Source of the DNA: Caenorhabditis remanei | Taxonomy: Eukaryota > Nematoda > Chromadorea > Rhabditida > Rhabditidae | Reading direction: 5' to 3' | NCBI RefSeq assembly: GCF_010183535.1 | Contig: NC_071330.1 | Span: forward strand, 7,173,717 to 7,237,716 | DNA: 64,000 bases | In this document: piece by piece, positions 22,301 to 34,500 of the stretch | Layout of the letters: each line of letters begins with the position of its first letter | Position numbering within the stretch: the stretch's first letter is position 1 | Notes under the pieces: generated by a model | The model's input: only the letters and a program-made list of their open reading frames with translations | The model's database searches: none | Told to the model about the DNA's origin: nothing | Made by a program: the position numbers and the translations under genes

Positions 22301-25300
22301 AATTTCAGACATCTCTCAAAGATTTTTCTGACCTCGTTGACTCGCTGAAACTTCAACTTGTCACTTCGGAGAAACAGAAAGACGACGCTGTGGAGTTGTT
22401 GAAGCAGAAGCTTGAGGACGTGGAAAAGAACCTCGGCGAAGTTGGCGTTCAAAAGCAACATCTCCAAGAATCAATGACTGCCGAGCTCAAAACACGCGCA
22501 GAATCAGAAGAAGCACTTAAGAAACAACTCGAAGAAGCACAAGTTACGATTGAAAACCTCAACAAAGATGTCAACAACGAACGAAATTTAAAAGCAGCTT
22601 TAGAATCAGACGAAAATGCAGTGGTTACGGAAATCAAAAAACAATTGGAGACTGCCAAGCGAGAACTCGAAATAAGCGAAAAAGAAAAGGCAGCTCTACG
22701 TGAACAATCCCAACAACTTCAAAAAGAGCTTTACGCTGGAAAAGAGGAAATTCAGAATCTACAGAAAACATGGGAGAGTGAAATGAGGAAGATTACAAAT
22801 GCTTCTGAAGAGATGAACTCTGCTCGGAAGCAACTTCTAAAAGAACTCGAAGAACTGAAGGAGATCATGAAAGAAAAAGAAGCGGAGAAAAGTGCAGAAA
22901 TTGAGAAACTTGAAAATGCTGTGAAAAATTCCGGAATACAACAAGAAACCGTATGCTCAAAAGTTCAAAATCTTGAAGCAGCATTGAAGAAATCAGAAGA
23001 GAAAGTTCTGGAACTCACGAATGCTGCAACTAATGTTTCCTCCGAGACTGATAAGCATACCGAACAACTTTCAATGCTCCGAAATTCACTTGAAGAAGCT
23101 GAACAATTTATCCAAAAATTAAAAACCGAAGTTACCACCCTCACAACTGCGCTCGAAATTTCAAATTCCTCTTTGGAAGCCTCTGAAGTTAAAATTCAAG
23201 AAATTTCTAATCAAATCTCTTCTCATTCGGCCAAGCATTCCGAAGAAACTCAACAACTTCGTACGTCCCTCAATGAAGCAGAAAATCTCCAAAAATCATC
23301 AAATGATGAAATTGCACGACTCCAAAAGGCTTTAGAAGAATCTGACGAGTTTTCCAAAACCATTCAAAAAAAATTTTCGGATCTTGAGCAACAGGAACAG
23401 TTGAAGTCTTCTGAAGAATCGGTGCAGATACAATCTATGCAAAGGTCACTTGACATTGCAAACGAAGAAATTCGCAACCTCCAACAGAACGTTGAATCTC
23501 TAACATCTTCATTGGATTCAGCAACCGAAAATACACAATTAATGAATGTCGAGATAGAAAACTCGAAGTCTTTCAATGAAACTTTGAAAGATAAGTTAGA
23601 GAAATTGGAAAAAGAAATACAAGCTAGAGAGCAAAATGAAAAAGCTTTAACTGAAGAGGTAGAGAAAATAACCAATATTACAACATAAAACGTAGCTTTT
23701 TTAGATCAATGTTCTGACTGCAACTCTGTCTGAAAAAGAACAGCAATCTGCCCAAATTATCGACCTTCAAACCAGATTGCAGCAGATGGAAATTGAAAAA
23801 GAAGAAAAGGTTGAATCAGTCCGTGTTCAGTTACAACAGGCTGCTCAAAGCTCGAGCTCTGCTGAACAGATCACAGAATCACTTCGCGCAGAAGTAGATA
23901 ACTTAAAAGCGAAGATTAAAGAGAACGAAGAGGCGAAGGTAAGTGGGATTTTAACTGTGGGACTCGATCTTTCCACTCATCTGAGAATATGCTCAATTAA
24001 TAATAAGTAACAATACTTTAACCTTCCAATAATGGATTTGTGGACGATTACAATTGATAATGTCTATTCGCACAAACTCAACTAATATAACCTTTGTCAA
24101 GCATGCACTATCCTCACATCCTGTTATTCTTGTTCACACAGCCTGTTTTTAGATTCAAAAAACATCAACTGAGGAACAAAAAGTGCGCGAACTTAACGAC
24201 TTGAATGAGAAGATGCGTGTCGAGTTCATCGCGAAGGTCTGAACTTTTTGAGTTTATTTGGATTTAATTCCCAGTTCAGCTTTTAGATAATCGCAATCCA
24301 GTGTTTGAACTACTTCTATGCTTCTATTAAAATACATTTAAGAAAACGTTTTCACAAATCTAACATATTTATTAGTTATGCAGTGTTTGATTGAGAATTC
24401 CCTAATTAATTTTTATCCATTTTCAAAAATTCCTATTACAGGAGAAGATAATTTCCGATTTACGTGCCGAACTCTCTAACATAAACACAGAGCTTGTTGT
24501 TCAAAAAGCAACCGTGGAGAAGACAAAAATGAATTTGGAAGAAGTTGAGACGAAAGAAAAAAGAGCTGCTGCTAATCGAGAGAATGAAAAATTAGAAGAG
24601 ATACGATTGAGGTATAATTTCATTGAAAGAATCAATAGTATGATATTTATAATTTCCAGAGAAACTTTCGCCAAAGAGTTGGAGGCAACGAGTAAAGCCT
24701 TAGACACAAAGGAGACTGCATATAACGAGCTGAAGTTGAAAGCTGACAATAAAATCTCTAAGATCAAGTCCCAGTTTGAAGAAAAGTTGAAAGCGGAAGC
24801 GGAGAAACATGAGATCGCTCAAAAATTCCAGGAAGAAGCTGTTGAATCTCGTATCAAGAGTCTAGAAGCTACAACCGAGCAATCAAAATTAGAGTCAGAA
24901 CAACGGTTGAGAAGTTTCGAAGAGTCTTTGAAAACTGCCAATTTGGAGAACGAAGCATTGAGACTAAAAGAAGAAGCGTCTGAGAAAGAGAAAAGTCACT
25001 GGGAAGTGGAAAAGGAGATGCTCGAAGGAGAAGCGAAAGAACTCACTGAAAAGATTGAAGGGTTGGAATCAGAAGTCAAAAAACTAACAGCAGCTAATGA
25101 GAGCAAGGCAGCAAAAGCTGATACAGATTCTAGAAAAGTGGTTCGTGAACTACAGAAAGAAGTGAAACAATTGTACAACGAACTGAACGAGAAAAATCAA
25201 CAATTTGATAATCTCCAAGAAGAACTAAACCGTCTCAAAACTTCGGGCGAATCGTCTCAAAACGGTCAGCTTCAAGTTTCGAGGCAGCTGGATGACGATG

Positions 25301-25869
25301 ACAAGAGAAGCGAATTTTCGGTAAGCTTTTAAATTGTTTCCAGCGATTTTTTTATTTATGCATTTTCAGTACAAGGAAGAGATTGCTTCACTCAAACAGA
25401 AACTTGACGCGTCTCTGAACGAAGCTGATGATCTACGAATGCAAGTATCACGAAGTGACAAAGGATCCCGTTCGAATGGTAGCGCAATCAAAACAAAAAC
25501 TCCATCGATGGAATTACATGGAATTGCTGATCCAGCTGAGGCAGAATATCTACGAAATGTTCTTTATCGGTACATGACAAGTAGAGAATCACTAGGAAAA
25601 GAGTCTGTGGTGAGTTAGCTTACATGAGAACATTTGTCGTCATGACGTTTGAGAAATTGGTGAATCTTCAATTACGCTGATGACTCTTCAATATTATGCT
25701 TCCATATTTGACACAATATATCAATTTACAGACTCTCGCTCGTGTCATTGGAACAGTTGCTCGTTTCGATGATTCTCAAATGAAGCAAGTCATCAGCAGT
25801 GAAGAGTCACGACAAGCTAGCTGGGCAGCTGCAGTTGGTGACACAGTCAGTCATGCTTTGAACAGATAA
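13373..25869 (+). CDS. trans-Golgi golgin with C-terminal GRIP domain
   Basis: Eighteen exons in frame give about 1656 aa. Exons: 13373-13486, 13529-13654, 13778-14029, 14080-14565, 14615-14959, 15004-15131, 19606-19731, 21595-21685, 21736-21927, 21979-22032, 22081-22260, 22309-23658, 23705-23938, 24153-24236, 24442-24611, 24660-25320, 25370-25609, 25732-25869. The N-terminus (MFKNLKNRLDNEAGKLKQ) resembles amphipathic starts of golgin-245/golgin-97. A Ser-rich linker follows, then about 1300 residues of heptad-rich coiled coil. The end carries a GRIP domain (about 1570-1625) with EAEYLRNVLYRYMTSRE, including the Tyr that binds Arl1-GTP. Such proteins tether vesicles at the trans-Golgi. The C. 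elegans counterpart is F59A2.6 (from memory). One intron is occupied by an antisense LTR retrotransposon. Exon 19606-19731 is 126 nt, so skipping it keeps the frame. Confidence 0.9.
15332..15650 (-). repeat. 3' LTR of the retrotransposon
   Basis: This 319-bp repeat begins TGTAATAATACTTGATGG and ends GTCCATGACA on the + strand. I compared it line by line with the copy at 19015-19333 and found no difference. Confidence 0.93.
15651..15662 (-). other. polypurine tract of the retrotransposon
   Basis: On the element's coding (minus) strand the bases directly before the 3' LTR read AAGGGTGGGGGA. This is a purine-rich tract with one T, in the position where plus-strand DNA synthesis is primed in LTR elements. 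Confidence 0.7.
15718..18855 (-). CDS. retrotransposon pol: reverse transcriptase, RNase H, integrase
   Basis: A single frame of about 1045 codons is uninterrupted. Counting from 18855, the reverse transcriptase spans about 95-330 with YVDD at 247-250 and SVFDIAQGF around 186. RNase H begins near 391 (HTDASKVG) and includes ESEAL and TDHQPL. The integrase has an HHCC zinc region (H605/H610, C640/C643) and a D,D-35-E triad (D674 in HVDVMG, D734 in SDRG, E770 in VERLNRTL). All catalytic residues look intact. The frame is open upstream to a TAA at 18891-18889. The codon at 18855 is GTG, and the first in-frame ATG is around codon 73. The protein therefore starts in what is normally the protease-RT linker, as expected after loss of gag and protease. 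Confidence 0.93.
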   Translation of the reverse strand: MATYFPVTPVKTRIAEAEVWKENREPRRKVYTVCANAESVLSKIDLEKSALSEDGKRRVKTLITKFQDAFVGMDGRIGRFKGTTTHYIELNDNHRIPQSRPYRLSPEQRQKLEKEIKFMKENGLIEESTSPYTSPLLMIPKANGDIRIVIDYRRLNLITRSRTYIMPNTLDITEEASRGKIFSVFDIAQGFHTIRMHEAHKERTAFCSHMGVFQYRYMPMGLKGAPDTFQRAMSEVEKQFSGTMILYVDDLIVVSKTEEQHIRDLEEFFKLMIKMGLKLKAEKSQIGRTRISFLGFIIENNTIQPNGEKTEAIRKFPTPRTLTEVKSFLGMAGYFRRFIKNYAIMAKPLTTLTQKDVEFKWEEKEEKAFEEIKNALMSPPVLTTPRMDGDFEMHTDASKVGIAAVLLQEQDGDLKVVAYASRPTTAVEQRYVAIESEALAITWGLQHYRPYIFGKKVKVVTDHQPLKSLLHRKEKEMSGRLLRHQAIIQMYDVEIVYRPGKENPLADALSRQRSDTDEQVTAICHPEAEQESRDLKEIQNNSKLVQNIRKKLLEDSDDTETRKLRSKFMLIDGIVYLIPRREGQTPPIFIEGGNPETRNLIRKIHKANSHIGPAKMIFKMENIATWNGMRKEVEEVIRACENCQLRKNPPAYTHVLPLGNWEIPGRPFQRIHVDVMGPLPETYQGNRLIIVATDAFSKFAIAKAIPNQTAETTIKFFIENIVSIHGIPEEVVSDRGRNFTSEIFGEVCKILEMKHSLSTSYHHETNGAVERLNRTLEEMLTLSTENPKNYSNWDEKLPLVIHAYNAAYHSTVKFPPEYIVFGRVTVSPADIMLKTLRPCYQNDDDLVENLTESIRQCHELVSRTLENSQNETKKTHDARRKVAEPDFQIGDKVVIKDHTAGKLMYQFARPVIITATTASTITVKTERGKLETVHKNRVKKFIEEDQDETTRTSRNSATDAEEEECSPTPGDKRGRQPRTRRTNSAGSILDHPTQQQRRRFTVHGEPHQMPEQAEGSLEQSTPTLLDNALRRSRRIQQLPAEHTSF
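19003..19014 (-). other. primer-binding site, probably tRNA-Gln
   Basis: Directly adjoining the 5' LTR on the minus strand is TGGAGGTTCCAC. Its complement, GTGGAACCTCCA, matches the 3' end of a eukaryotic tRNA-Gln (acceptor GGTTCCA paired with TGGAACC, then T and CCA; tRNA sequence from memory). The perfect position and TGG start support function. Confidence 0.75.
19015..19333 (-). repeat. 5' LTR of the retrotransposon
   Basis: This 319-bp direct repeat has the same TG...CA ends as the copy at 15332-15650, with no mismatch seen by eye. In the element's orientation it is upstream of the primer site, so it would hold the promoter. Confidence 0.93.
19851..20316. mobile_element. inverted-repeat element filled with CTTCCTT repeats
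   Basis: The ends GCAGAGCTGTGCGGAA and TTCCGCACAGCTCTGC are perfect inverted repeats. The interior is mostly CCTTCTTCCTT units alternating with TTTTTGAAAATTTT spacers, apart from a unique patch around 20050-20150. It has no coding potential. It lies in the golgin intron 19732-21594. I could not define a target duplication. Confidence 0.65.
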
Positions 25870-26310
25870 CCTTCTACGCAGCTACCTGATATTTTTATCA
25901 GTTTTGCTCAATCCTACCTATTCTGCCTCGTAATTTTCTGATTATCAAAAATTAGGTATATGTTTCACTTTTTGCTTCGATATTAGATTAACCCCATTAG
26001 AAATTTATTAATTATTTGATATCTTCTACCGGTTGTTAGATGTAAAATATCCCAGATGTTTTTTTTTGCTACAAAGCCGTTATGTAAATGCCATTATTCC
26101 CTCATATATTGCTTTGCTTTATCCCCACTGTGATTATTTAGCTATTTTTGTCTTAAAAAAGTGATAAATGTACTGTACATACAGAAAGCGAATTATAATA
26201 AAGATTATCAAATGTATTTTCTTCCTAGTCTGTGGATTTTTGCTTTCCAATTGCTGTTAATACCTGAAAAAGATGTTCACAACAGAACGATCAAATCAGA
26301 AACTTCAAAG
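25870..26310. other. short intergenic spacer in a tandem gene run
   Basis: This is the 3' flank of the golgin followed by the upstream region of the methyltransferase gene. T-rich runs near 26040-26070 could hold polyadenylation and U-rich downstream signals. A TCAAATCAG at 26292-26300 could be a trans-splice acceptor for the next start. Confidence 0.4.
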
Positions 26311-27186
26311 ATGAATGTTCTGAAACTAACGAGTGGTCGTGAAATCTCGTATCTGAATGAAGTCGAAATTCGGATGGGAATCGACGAAAGAAACGGAGAA
26401 GAGCGATACAAAACCGAGTTGGAAAATATGGGAGTTTCGGATATCACTGTGCACAAATATGAGGGAGGATTCAAGGTTTAAAGCAGCTTTCCAACGGAAA
26501 TAGCCATTCTTTCTCAGATTTGGGAATGCACTATTGATTTATGCGATTTCATCGAAGAAAACAAAACAAAATTCGAGGGAAAATCAGTTTTGGAGCTCGG
26601 ATGTGGAGCAGCTCTTCCTTCAATTCTAACTGCGATGAATGGTGCAAAAGAGGTCTATGCTCAGGATTTCGTGGGTTTCTCAAACTTATTCTGAAACTTT
26701 CAAAAAACACATTATTTCAGAACGCATCAGTTATCGAGTTCTTCACTGTACCAAACTTCGAAGAGAATCCTCATTCAGCTATAGTTCAAGGAGAAGCAAT
26801 GGGATGGGAAGACGTTCCAACCAAATTAAATGGTAGAAAGTGAGTTTAAAAAATGGGAAAGTTGATCAGAATGAATGAGTTCAGGTTTGATTTCATTCTT
26901 TCTTCTGAAACAATTTACAACGAAGACGATTATCAAAACCTTCATGATGCCGTCGCGGCAACTATCAAAGATGACGGAGTAGCGTGAGTAGAAAAATAGT
27001 TTATACGAGTAATAATTCAATTATTTCAGATGGTTTGCTGCAAAATTCTTCTATTTCGGAGTCGGGGGAAGTGTTCCGTCATTCTGCCAATTTATCAATG
27101 AACGCGGAGTTTTAATAGCTTCCGAAACTAAAGTGATCACTGCTTCAGTTCCAAGACGAATTATTGAAATTAGGAAGGCCCTGTAA
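26311..27186 (+). CDS. METTL18-like protein-histidine methyltransferase
   Basis: Five exons (26311-26475, 26518-26670, 26721-26839, 26885-26983, 27030-27186) give about 230 aa. Hallmarks of the METTL18/Hpm1 family are visible: HKYEGGFKIWECTIDL, then motif I VLELGCGAALPSILTAM, the EVYAQDF acidic motif, the post-motif DFILSSETIYNEDDYQNL and the late AKFFYFGVGGSVPSF. These enzymes methylate a histidine of ribosomal protein RPL3 using S-adenosylmethionine (known for human and yeast). The N-terminus is shorter than in human METTL18. I chose the ATG at 26311 because it follows a CAG and has no in-frame alternative joined by a convincing splice, but an extra 5' exon is possible. Confidence 0.85.
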
Positions 27187-27410
27187 CATATTTGGCTATT
27201 TGCTCAATTTGTCTCATTTTGTTTTTTTTTAACTTGTTGTTTGTTGTTGTTTGTTTTCATAAATTCATTAACATTGATAAAATGCATTGCTACCCGCACC
27301 AATTTGTAAAAAAGAAATTATCGTTATGAAAAGAGAAGATGACAACGTTTGTACTGACAATTTAAGACAATAACCACGTGAAAACGAGGAAAATGACTAG
27401 ACTTTGAGAG

Positions 27411-28547
27411 CTAAAACTCTTGGTGACCGTATCTATCAACTGGCCACATACATTGGCAAGATACGGGTACATCAGAGATTGTATATGGATGCCAGTGAAT
27501 GGAACCAACACTACGACGAGAGACATGTACCTGAAATCAGAGATGAATTTTGGAAATAAATGACCGAATACTCACATCAGCATACTGCTGTACACATCGT
27601 AACATTCCTTTGAAACAAGTTTGTTCTTGACCGGAAAGAATATTTCCATTTGATGATTGGGTATTCATACATCGAACTTCTACTACAAATGGAGGATCGA
27701 ATTCATGACTGAAAAAATTTAGATTGATTTCAGCGTTGTGTTCAAGATATCGATTGATTACCTTTGTGTGTTCAGCTCTACTATTTTCCGTTGACTCTGA
27801 CACAATTCTTCGTTTTTCTCACGCCGATTCTGAAAAGATTTTAGATTTTTAAAGAGGAGTTGTCTCCGTTTCCAACCTTTTTATGATGATGATGGTGCCT
27901 ATGATGGGTTACTGTAGGTGGAGTTGTCAGCGTATTTGGAATTGATTTCTCAGAACGTATTCTCGACGATAAATCATCATTTTCATCTGACTTCTGAATG
28001 ACCATCGACATCTCGAATATCTCATCTGTCTCGTTTATTACTGACGGCTGCAAGAATAATTGTTTTCTAACTTCCCTATTTCTTCTTTTTCAAAATTTCG
28101 ATTCACTCTTTCTCTCTGTTTTTTTTCTCTTTTCTCTTCTCTAGTTGTCATCAATAAATCTCATTTCAAAAGGCCTCCTGCTGAGGGAAAAAAGGACAAA
28201 AAAGAAGATGTTTGTATAAGAAAACGAAAGAATTCTTCGATTAATCGGATTCTCATTTCAGTTTATGCAAATATAATGATGGCGTTTAGTGGGTGTCGAA
28301 TCAAAGACGAAAGAGAAAAAAAATGAACAGATTCTGTTTTTTCTTCGGAGAAGAATGGAAATGATAGAATACCTTCTGATGACGATGTCTTTTCCGATGA
28401 ATACGATCACGAAGGCGCTCGAATCCAGATGATCGTTCTGGAAATTTCGAATTTTATTTAATGTTCGAAGTGCTCTGGACACTCACTGTAAGGATATGTG
28501 TGAACGAGGGCGGAGAGCATCATGATGAGTAACAGGAGGACCTTCAT
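27411..28547 (-). CDS. secreted six-cysteine ligand candidate, PTTH/Trunk-like
   Basis: Six exons (28547-28487, 28437-28373, 28047-27877, 27829-27762, 27708-27576, 27530-27411) join in frame to 205 aa. A strong signal peptide (MKVLLLLIMMLSALVHTYPY) is followed by a basic segment, a Ser/Asp-rich linker, a His run and a dibasic KKNRREK site at about 98-104. The C-terminal 100 residues hold exactly six cysteines (109, 135, 153, 160, 191, 193). The spacing and motifs (FVVEVRC, RCVQQYADVHVSRR, WHPYTISDVPVSCQC) resemble the cystine-knot domain of insect PTTH and Trunk, more loosely Spatzle. I infer a processed signalling ligand. The family assignment is from memory and needs a profile search; an IL-17-like protein is the main alternative. 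Confidence 0.75.
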
Positions 28548-31500
28548 AGAACATTGGCACACCGAATCGATAACTGAATTCAAGAGAAAAAAACCGCTCA
28601 ACCACACATTTGAGAAGCCAGAAGAGTACGGTAGGCCGGGTGGTAGAAGTACTGAAATATTGAGATTTTGACCCGAAACGAAGCTATTTTTAAGAGAAGA
28701 AAGTTTGAAAAAACGACTTGAAATGCGTTAAATGTATGTCAAGAATGAGTAGTTTCTCGAACACTTTTGGAATCAATTTTCCAGAAAAAGAGTCTATAAT
28801 AGTTCTGAAAGTGAAACTCTGTTTTTTCGGGAACTTTTTGATGAATGAAATGGAATAACTGTTTCGGAAACAAGAATCTCTCTTTTCGGTTTTCTGAATA
28901 AAAAGTTTCGGAAAAAAAGCTTTTCGCTTCACATAATTCGGTTAGAAACAGAAACACATCAACTGGTGGACGAGGGACGATTAGTCGTTTTGGTTGGCAA
29001 CTGGAATAGGAAATGGTTGGCAGTTTTTTATCGAATTTGGAAGAAATATAGGAGGAATAGAAGAGGAATCGAAAATCCGAAGATTTATGATTCTTGAGTT
29101 TTCGAATGCAAGCTACAGTAAGAGTTGGGAAATGAACATAACGAATGAAACTCGAAAGAAGAAAATGATTTTTTGGACGGATGCGAAAAAGATATTGACA
29201 ATAAAAAGGAATGTATGACAACGAAAATACTTGGGGACAAAAAAATGATGGATGGATAGGGAAATTTGAAAAAGGAAACGAAGAAAAACGAATGAGATGG
29301 AAAGATGACGTGGCATTGAATTTATTTCAGAATTTCAGAAAATATGAAAATTAGAATCTTTGATGGGGTCAGTTTGAAGAAAAGTAGGGCTACTGGAGCA
29401 AGTCAGTATGTGTAAAAAGTTGTGTTAAACAAAGAGAATGAATTCTTTTCAATGTGTGAACGGTAAATAGAAACACACTTTTTTGACGTAGTAATAGTTG
29501 CTCACTGACCACTTTTTTTTGTAAAAAATTTTACGTCTGATGGTTTTTTCGTATGTTCTAAATTTTCTGATTTGAACGTATGATCTTACTTATCTGAGAG
29601 ATGAAACGCTGATTTTTCAGTTATCTTCTAAAAATTAACCATTTACAGATAGTCTGTTTTATATGGGTCTGATAGTGAGTGAGCAAATGCTAGAAAAGTT
29701 TCAGAATCAAGGGAATATTCCTGCTTTATTGAATAGTGGAAAACTGAAAACAAACATTTGAAGGAAGTAAGATTTCCAAAAATTAAGTGGACTGTCAGGA
29801 TCCATTTTAACTGAAAACCGTAGCATGATCACATTCACATTGAGAACTCGCATGCTCATCAGAATAGTCTTTGGTCAATTCGCAACACATTTTTTCATAA
29901 ATTGAGAATCAAAAGATCTATAAAAACTAACAAAGAAGTGCTCGCTCTCCCCGCCTCCTCCGTCTCATTTTACTCCTAAAAAACCGAATTGAATTGTTTC
30001 GAAACTTTGACGTGGCAATGGAATGTTTGTTTGTACATACATCGGTGCCCTCCTCGTGTCACATATGTGTATACCATTTCCCCGCCCAAATTGAAACCAG
30101 TTCCGAGACATTCTATCTCAAAAAAAAATGAAACGAAATGAAAAAAAGGCGGTTAAGTCAGAAATAGAGACGAGAAGAGATCACAAAATAGGACAGATAA
30201 TGAACAAATGGCGGTGAGAATTCGAAGAAGAAACTGGAAGAGTTCACTGGAGAGTAATGATTCTGAAACAAAAAATTCTAGAACTTAGTCTTTCGAAGAA
30301 TCTCTCACTACTCAGTTTTAGTTCAGTTAGTTGACATGTTTGAGTGTTCAAAGTGACCAATCATTTGTGTTTTTCATATTGTATTTATTGTTTTCTCTTT
30401 CTTTTCCAATCAATTATCAACTCATAAACTGGTTGATAATTAGTACTGAAAGTTCAAACAGTGTTAACTAAACAACAGAATTAGTCATGAAATTAAAGAA
30501 TAAGGAACTACTAAATCATACTAAAAATAGTTTTGTAGTCAACAGTTCAAATAATTTATATATTTCTTTTTGTCTTCTTCAAAGGGCAACGGTCAGTGAT
30601 AAAAGAACATTTAGACTTAGTGATTATAAATCGTTTATCAGAAAGAGACAAATTAGAAGAGAAGTAAATGTGTTACCGAGATGGCGCCGAGATTGTACAG
30701 AAATTGATTCGAGATGGGATTTCTGATAAAAGAAGAAACTGAACTTTTGAACAAAAATATTAAGAGGTGTCATGATAAAAATTCTGAAACTATTAAAACT
30801 GATTGAACAAGAGAACTGATTGCACCTATTTTACGAAACAAATTATTGGTTCGTGATGATTTGAAATTTTGAAACGGTGATCATTCTTCCTATCACGTGT
30901 GATGATAAATTTTCTATCTCTGCAAATGGAAAATGGAAAGTGAGAGCTTTTTTTTAATATCAGAAACCTCAGATAAATGGGACGGCAGTCACTACATCCT
31001 TGTCTGATTCAGTGTACAGGTGTTTGAATTGAAAGAATCAAAAAATGATGGAGATACACTTTAGTATATCAGAAAGAAAAAAACATCAGCAAGGTAAAAC
31101 AAGGGTAATTCGAGCCGCAGGTAGCACTAATAAAAATCAAAAAATCTGTCTCTTTTCGAAATATAAACTTGACACTAATCAGAGTTTTGCAGTTCCCATG
31201 GTCACTTCACTTCAGATTCTGAATTTCATCTTGACGTGCACCAGTATAAAATGTCATAAACGATATAACCAGAACGATATCTTCGATATAAGAAAGACGG
31301 AAAGATTATCAAATAAACAAACACTTCAAGGAACAAAAAATCCAAAAACGTCATAGAAACGAAGAGAAAAAGAAGATATTATGAAGAGAGGAAACGTTGA
31401 AGAACAAAAACTTTAGACCGTTCTTATCACCTTTTCATCATCTCCTACGACATTATTGTCTCTTTTTTTCGTGTTCTGATCTCATTTCCTTCCTATTATT

Positions 31501-34500
31501 CTTGAATAGAATAAAAACGGATCGAGAGAATTTGAACTTTAGACAAAACACCTTACAAGGAAACAGTTTCATCTCAATACGGTACGACAACTGATCAGAA
31601 ATTAGATGAAATTGAAGAATGTATTGTCTAGAAAAACAACAAAAAGAAACCTTTCTCTATCAATTATCACTTGTTATCAATTGTCTGTTAGATCTCAGTT
31701 TTCTTATCATATCAGTTAAAAAAAGGAGGAAGGAAACCCCTCGAATACAAGGGAGAGGGTGCGGTTATTTTAATTAGAAAAATGGTTTTTTGAAGTCAGA
31801 TTCTGTTTAAAAAAAAGAGAAAAGAAAGAACTTTGAAACTTGCTCTGTGAGCTATTCCCGTAAGAACTAATTGCAAAGAATTATCTTCTTCCGTCGGGAA
31901 AAAAGAGCAAAAAGTGGTGTTTCTGGGAGAAAGAAAGGGGAGGAGACACGGGGGGTCAAAATGGAAATAAATATAAACGGAATCACAAACAGATGTCAAA
32001 GTGAAAAGACAGTATGGAAAAGTGAGAGAGAGAGAGAGAGAGAGAGAGAAAACAAGAAGGAATGGAATAGATGATCTTGGACCATGGACATGTTAGAAGA
32101 AAGGATCATGAATTTTTGAGTAGAGACAATTTGTTAGTAGATACTGACCGGGTGGCGTGGAAATGTGGAATGTTCAAGTGCAGAGGTATCAGAACGAAGA
32201 CTCAAGACTCATTTCAGAGAATTTCCAGAAATAGAAAATATAACGAGTATGACCTTAAATCTGGTACGTCTTTTACTCCGGTATCATGAACAACTGAGTT
32301 AGAAGGGTCAAGCAAAATTTATATTGTTTAAAAGCTGAATATATTCTAGTTAATGTTCACGAATACAAGTAATTCTTAATATCCAAGTACGTCAGTCTTA
32401 CATCAGAAGAAGTTTGAATATTTTTTTCAAAGCATCTCTGAGTTACATTAATAACTCCTTGAAACTCCAACTAATCATCAGATCTTTTTTCATTAACGAT
32501 GTGAAAGGAAATGTTTTGGTATCTCTCGAACGAAGTTACAGTGAGTTCCCTCTATTAATTTCTTCCTTAAAATTGCATAAACGTGATCTGAAAGCGTTCT
32601 CATGCTCCCATGTTCATATAAATGTTAACGCTAAAATCGCTCATAAAAAAGTCATATTCCCAACATCTGGAAGTCTGAAAGGTCAAAGTTTTATCTGGAA
32701 ACAAACTAAGAAAAGATCTCCAGATGTCGATTAGAAAACATATTTGAGAAAAGGGGCCAAAACAAACAGTGTGTTAATTGTTTTAAATGGAATACAATAA
32801 TGAGTTTCACATGAATTCAATCTCTTCGTATCATCATTTTGTTTTCTGTTCTTCCACTAATGAGATCAACATTCCAGATATTTGAGAAAGTGGAAGAGAA
32901 AATTAGGGGGCGCTATTTTTGTAAATGGATCACATTTGATTGGTCTTGAGAAAGTGGTATTAAAATGTCTCTTCTTTTAATATAATTTATTTGTAGGTTC
33001 CATTTTCCAAGCCATGCGAAACTTATAGACTCATCGGGGTTTTTCTAGAATTTTGTGCTAAACTTGTAAACAAAACGTGGGTTTTCCAAAGATAAAAATG
33101 GAAACACTTTCTTTCCTCTTTTGGTAACCAGCGGGAAGCCCTCTCGTCCGTCTTCACTCTCCCAAATCCCATTTTCCATGGCCATTTGGGAATTCTTTTT
33201 TGGAAAGAAGAAACTGAGAATGGGAACACGTCATCGACAATTGATGGACATGGATTAGAGGGGAAAAGAGTAACAAAAAGTGAGGAAAAACGAGGAAGAA
33301 GAAGAAGTCTTTTGGTATGTGAAATTGACATGATTTGGTTCTGAGAAAAGAAAGAGAGAATGGTGGGAAGCATCTCATGGGAATTTGAAAGAAAGTAAAG
33401 TAGTAGCGGTCAAAAAAGAAGAAAAACAAAAGTTTAGAAAAATGAGAAAATTCGTGATAAGAGCAAGTCAAAAATCATGGCAAAATGGACCTGAAGCTTA
33501 CAGAGCACTCGATTCATCAGAATCAATATCGATAGCAAATCCATCCAATTATATCGTAACCCTACAACAAATTCATAGACTAAATTTATTTTCTCTCAAA
33601 AATCTATAAATTATCGAAATAGGATACACACCATGATTGTCTAGACTACACAAAAAAAGGCGTATCCCTGACTTGTTCCAAAAACCAAAGATAAAAAAGA
33701 ATAGAATAATCTGAATGTTTTCAGAAATAACTTTCAGTTAGACAGTCGACAAATAAGTTATCTTTGACCTCCAACTGTTTAAACTGTAAACTTGCTTATC
33801 ATATCATCTGTTTGGCATAAGGATGAAATGTGTCAGAGAACATGGATTAATTTGAAACTTATTGTTATGGTTTTCTAATTCAAAATGACATGTTTTTGAA
33901 TTTAGAATTGTCAAATCACGTTTTCAGTTTTACTCATTGCAACTGATACTGTTTGTTTACTGTAATCATGTTCAAATGGAATCACATTACTCTTAAGAAG
34001 CATAAAATCTTGAATGAATCCGATGAATAGATAAGAACGTATCGATAAACACGTACACACATAATAAACACTAGGAAACTGAATGATCCATCCATCTAAT
34101 TCTTCTTTTCTTCCTTCCTTTTTAGCTGGTCTTCTCTTATCATATTATCAGTCCCACTTATCACTTCTCTTTATTTCTATCTCTCTTATATCTCAACTAT
34201 CTCTTAAACTGAATCCATTTCAAATCGAATCGCCCATCCGATACATTCATTTACGATCATAATTATTGATTTGCAACTTAAAACGGTGTAAAAATGAAGG
34301 AGATGATTAGGAAAAAAGGAGATAAAGAAAAGAAGAGATACGGTTTTTCATCGATGATCGCCAACTTGAACTGGATTGGGAACGATTCCGAACTGACTAG
34401 TGAGTGTAAAAACGTGTATAGTTAACACGATTTATGAATATGACGGCATATTTGGAACTTGCAGAATTATTCGATATAAGGGTGACCGATGTATTCTGAA

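Noticed and set aside
23777..24010. Separate short gene
   Set aside because: It is simply part of golgin exon 23705-23938 with read-through into the intron.
28739..29221. 160-codon minus-strand open frame
   Set aside because: Phe/Ser/Arg-rich translation of a GA-rich strand, with no splice partners or recognisable motif.
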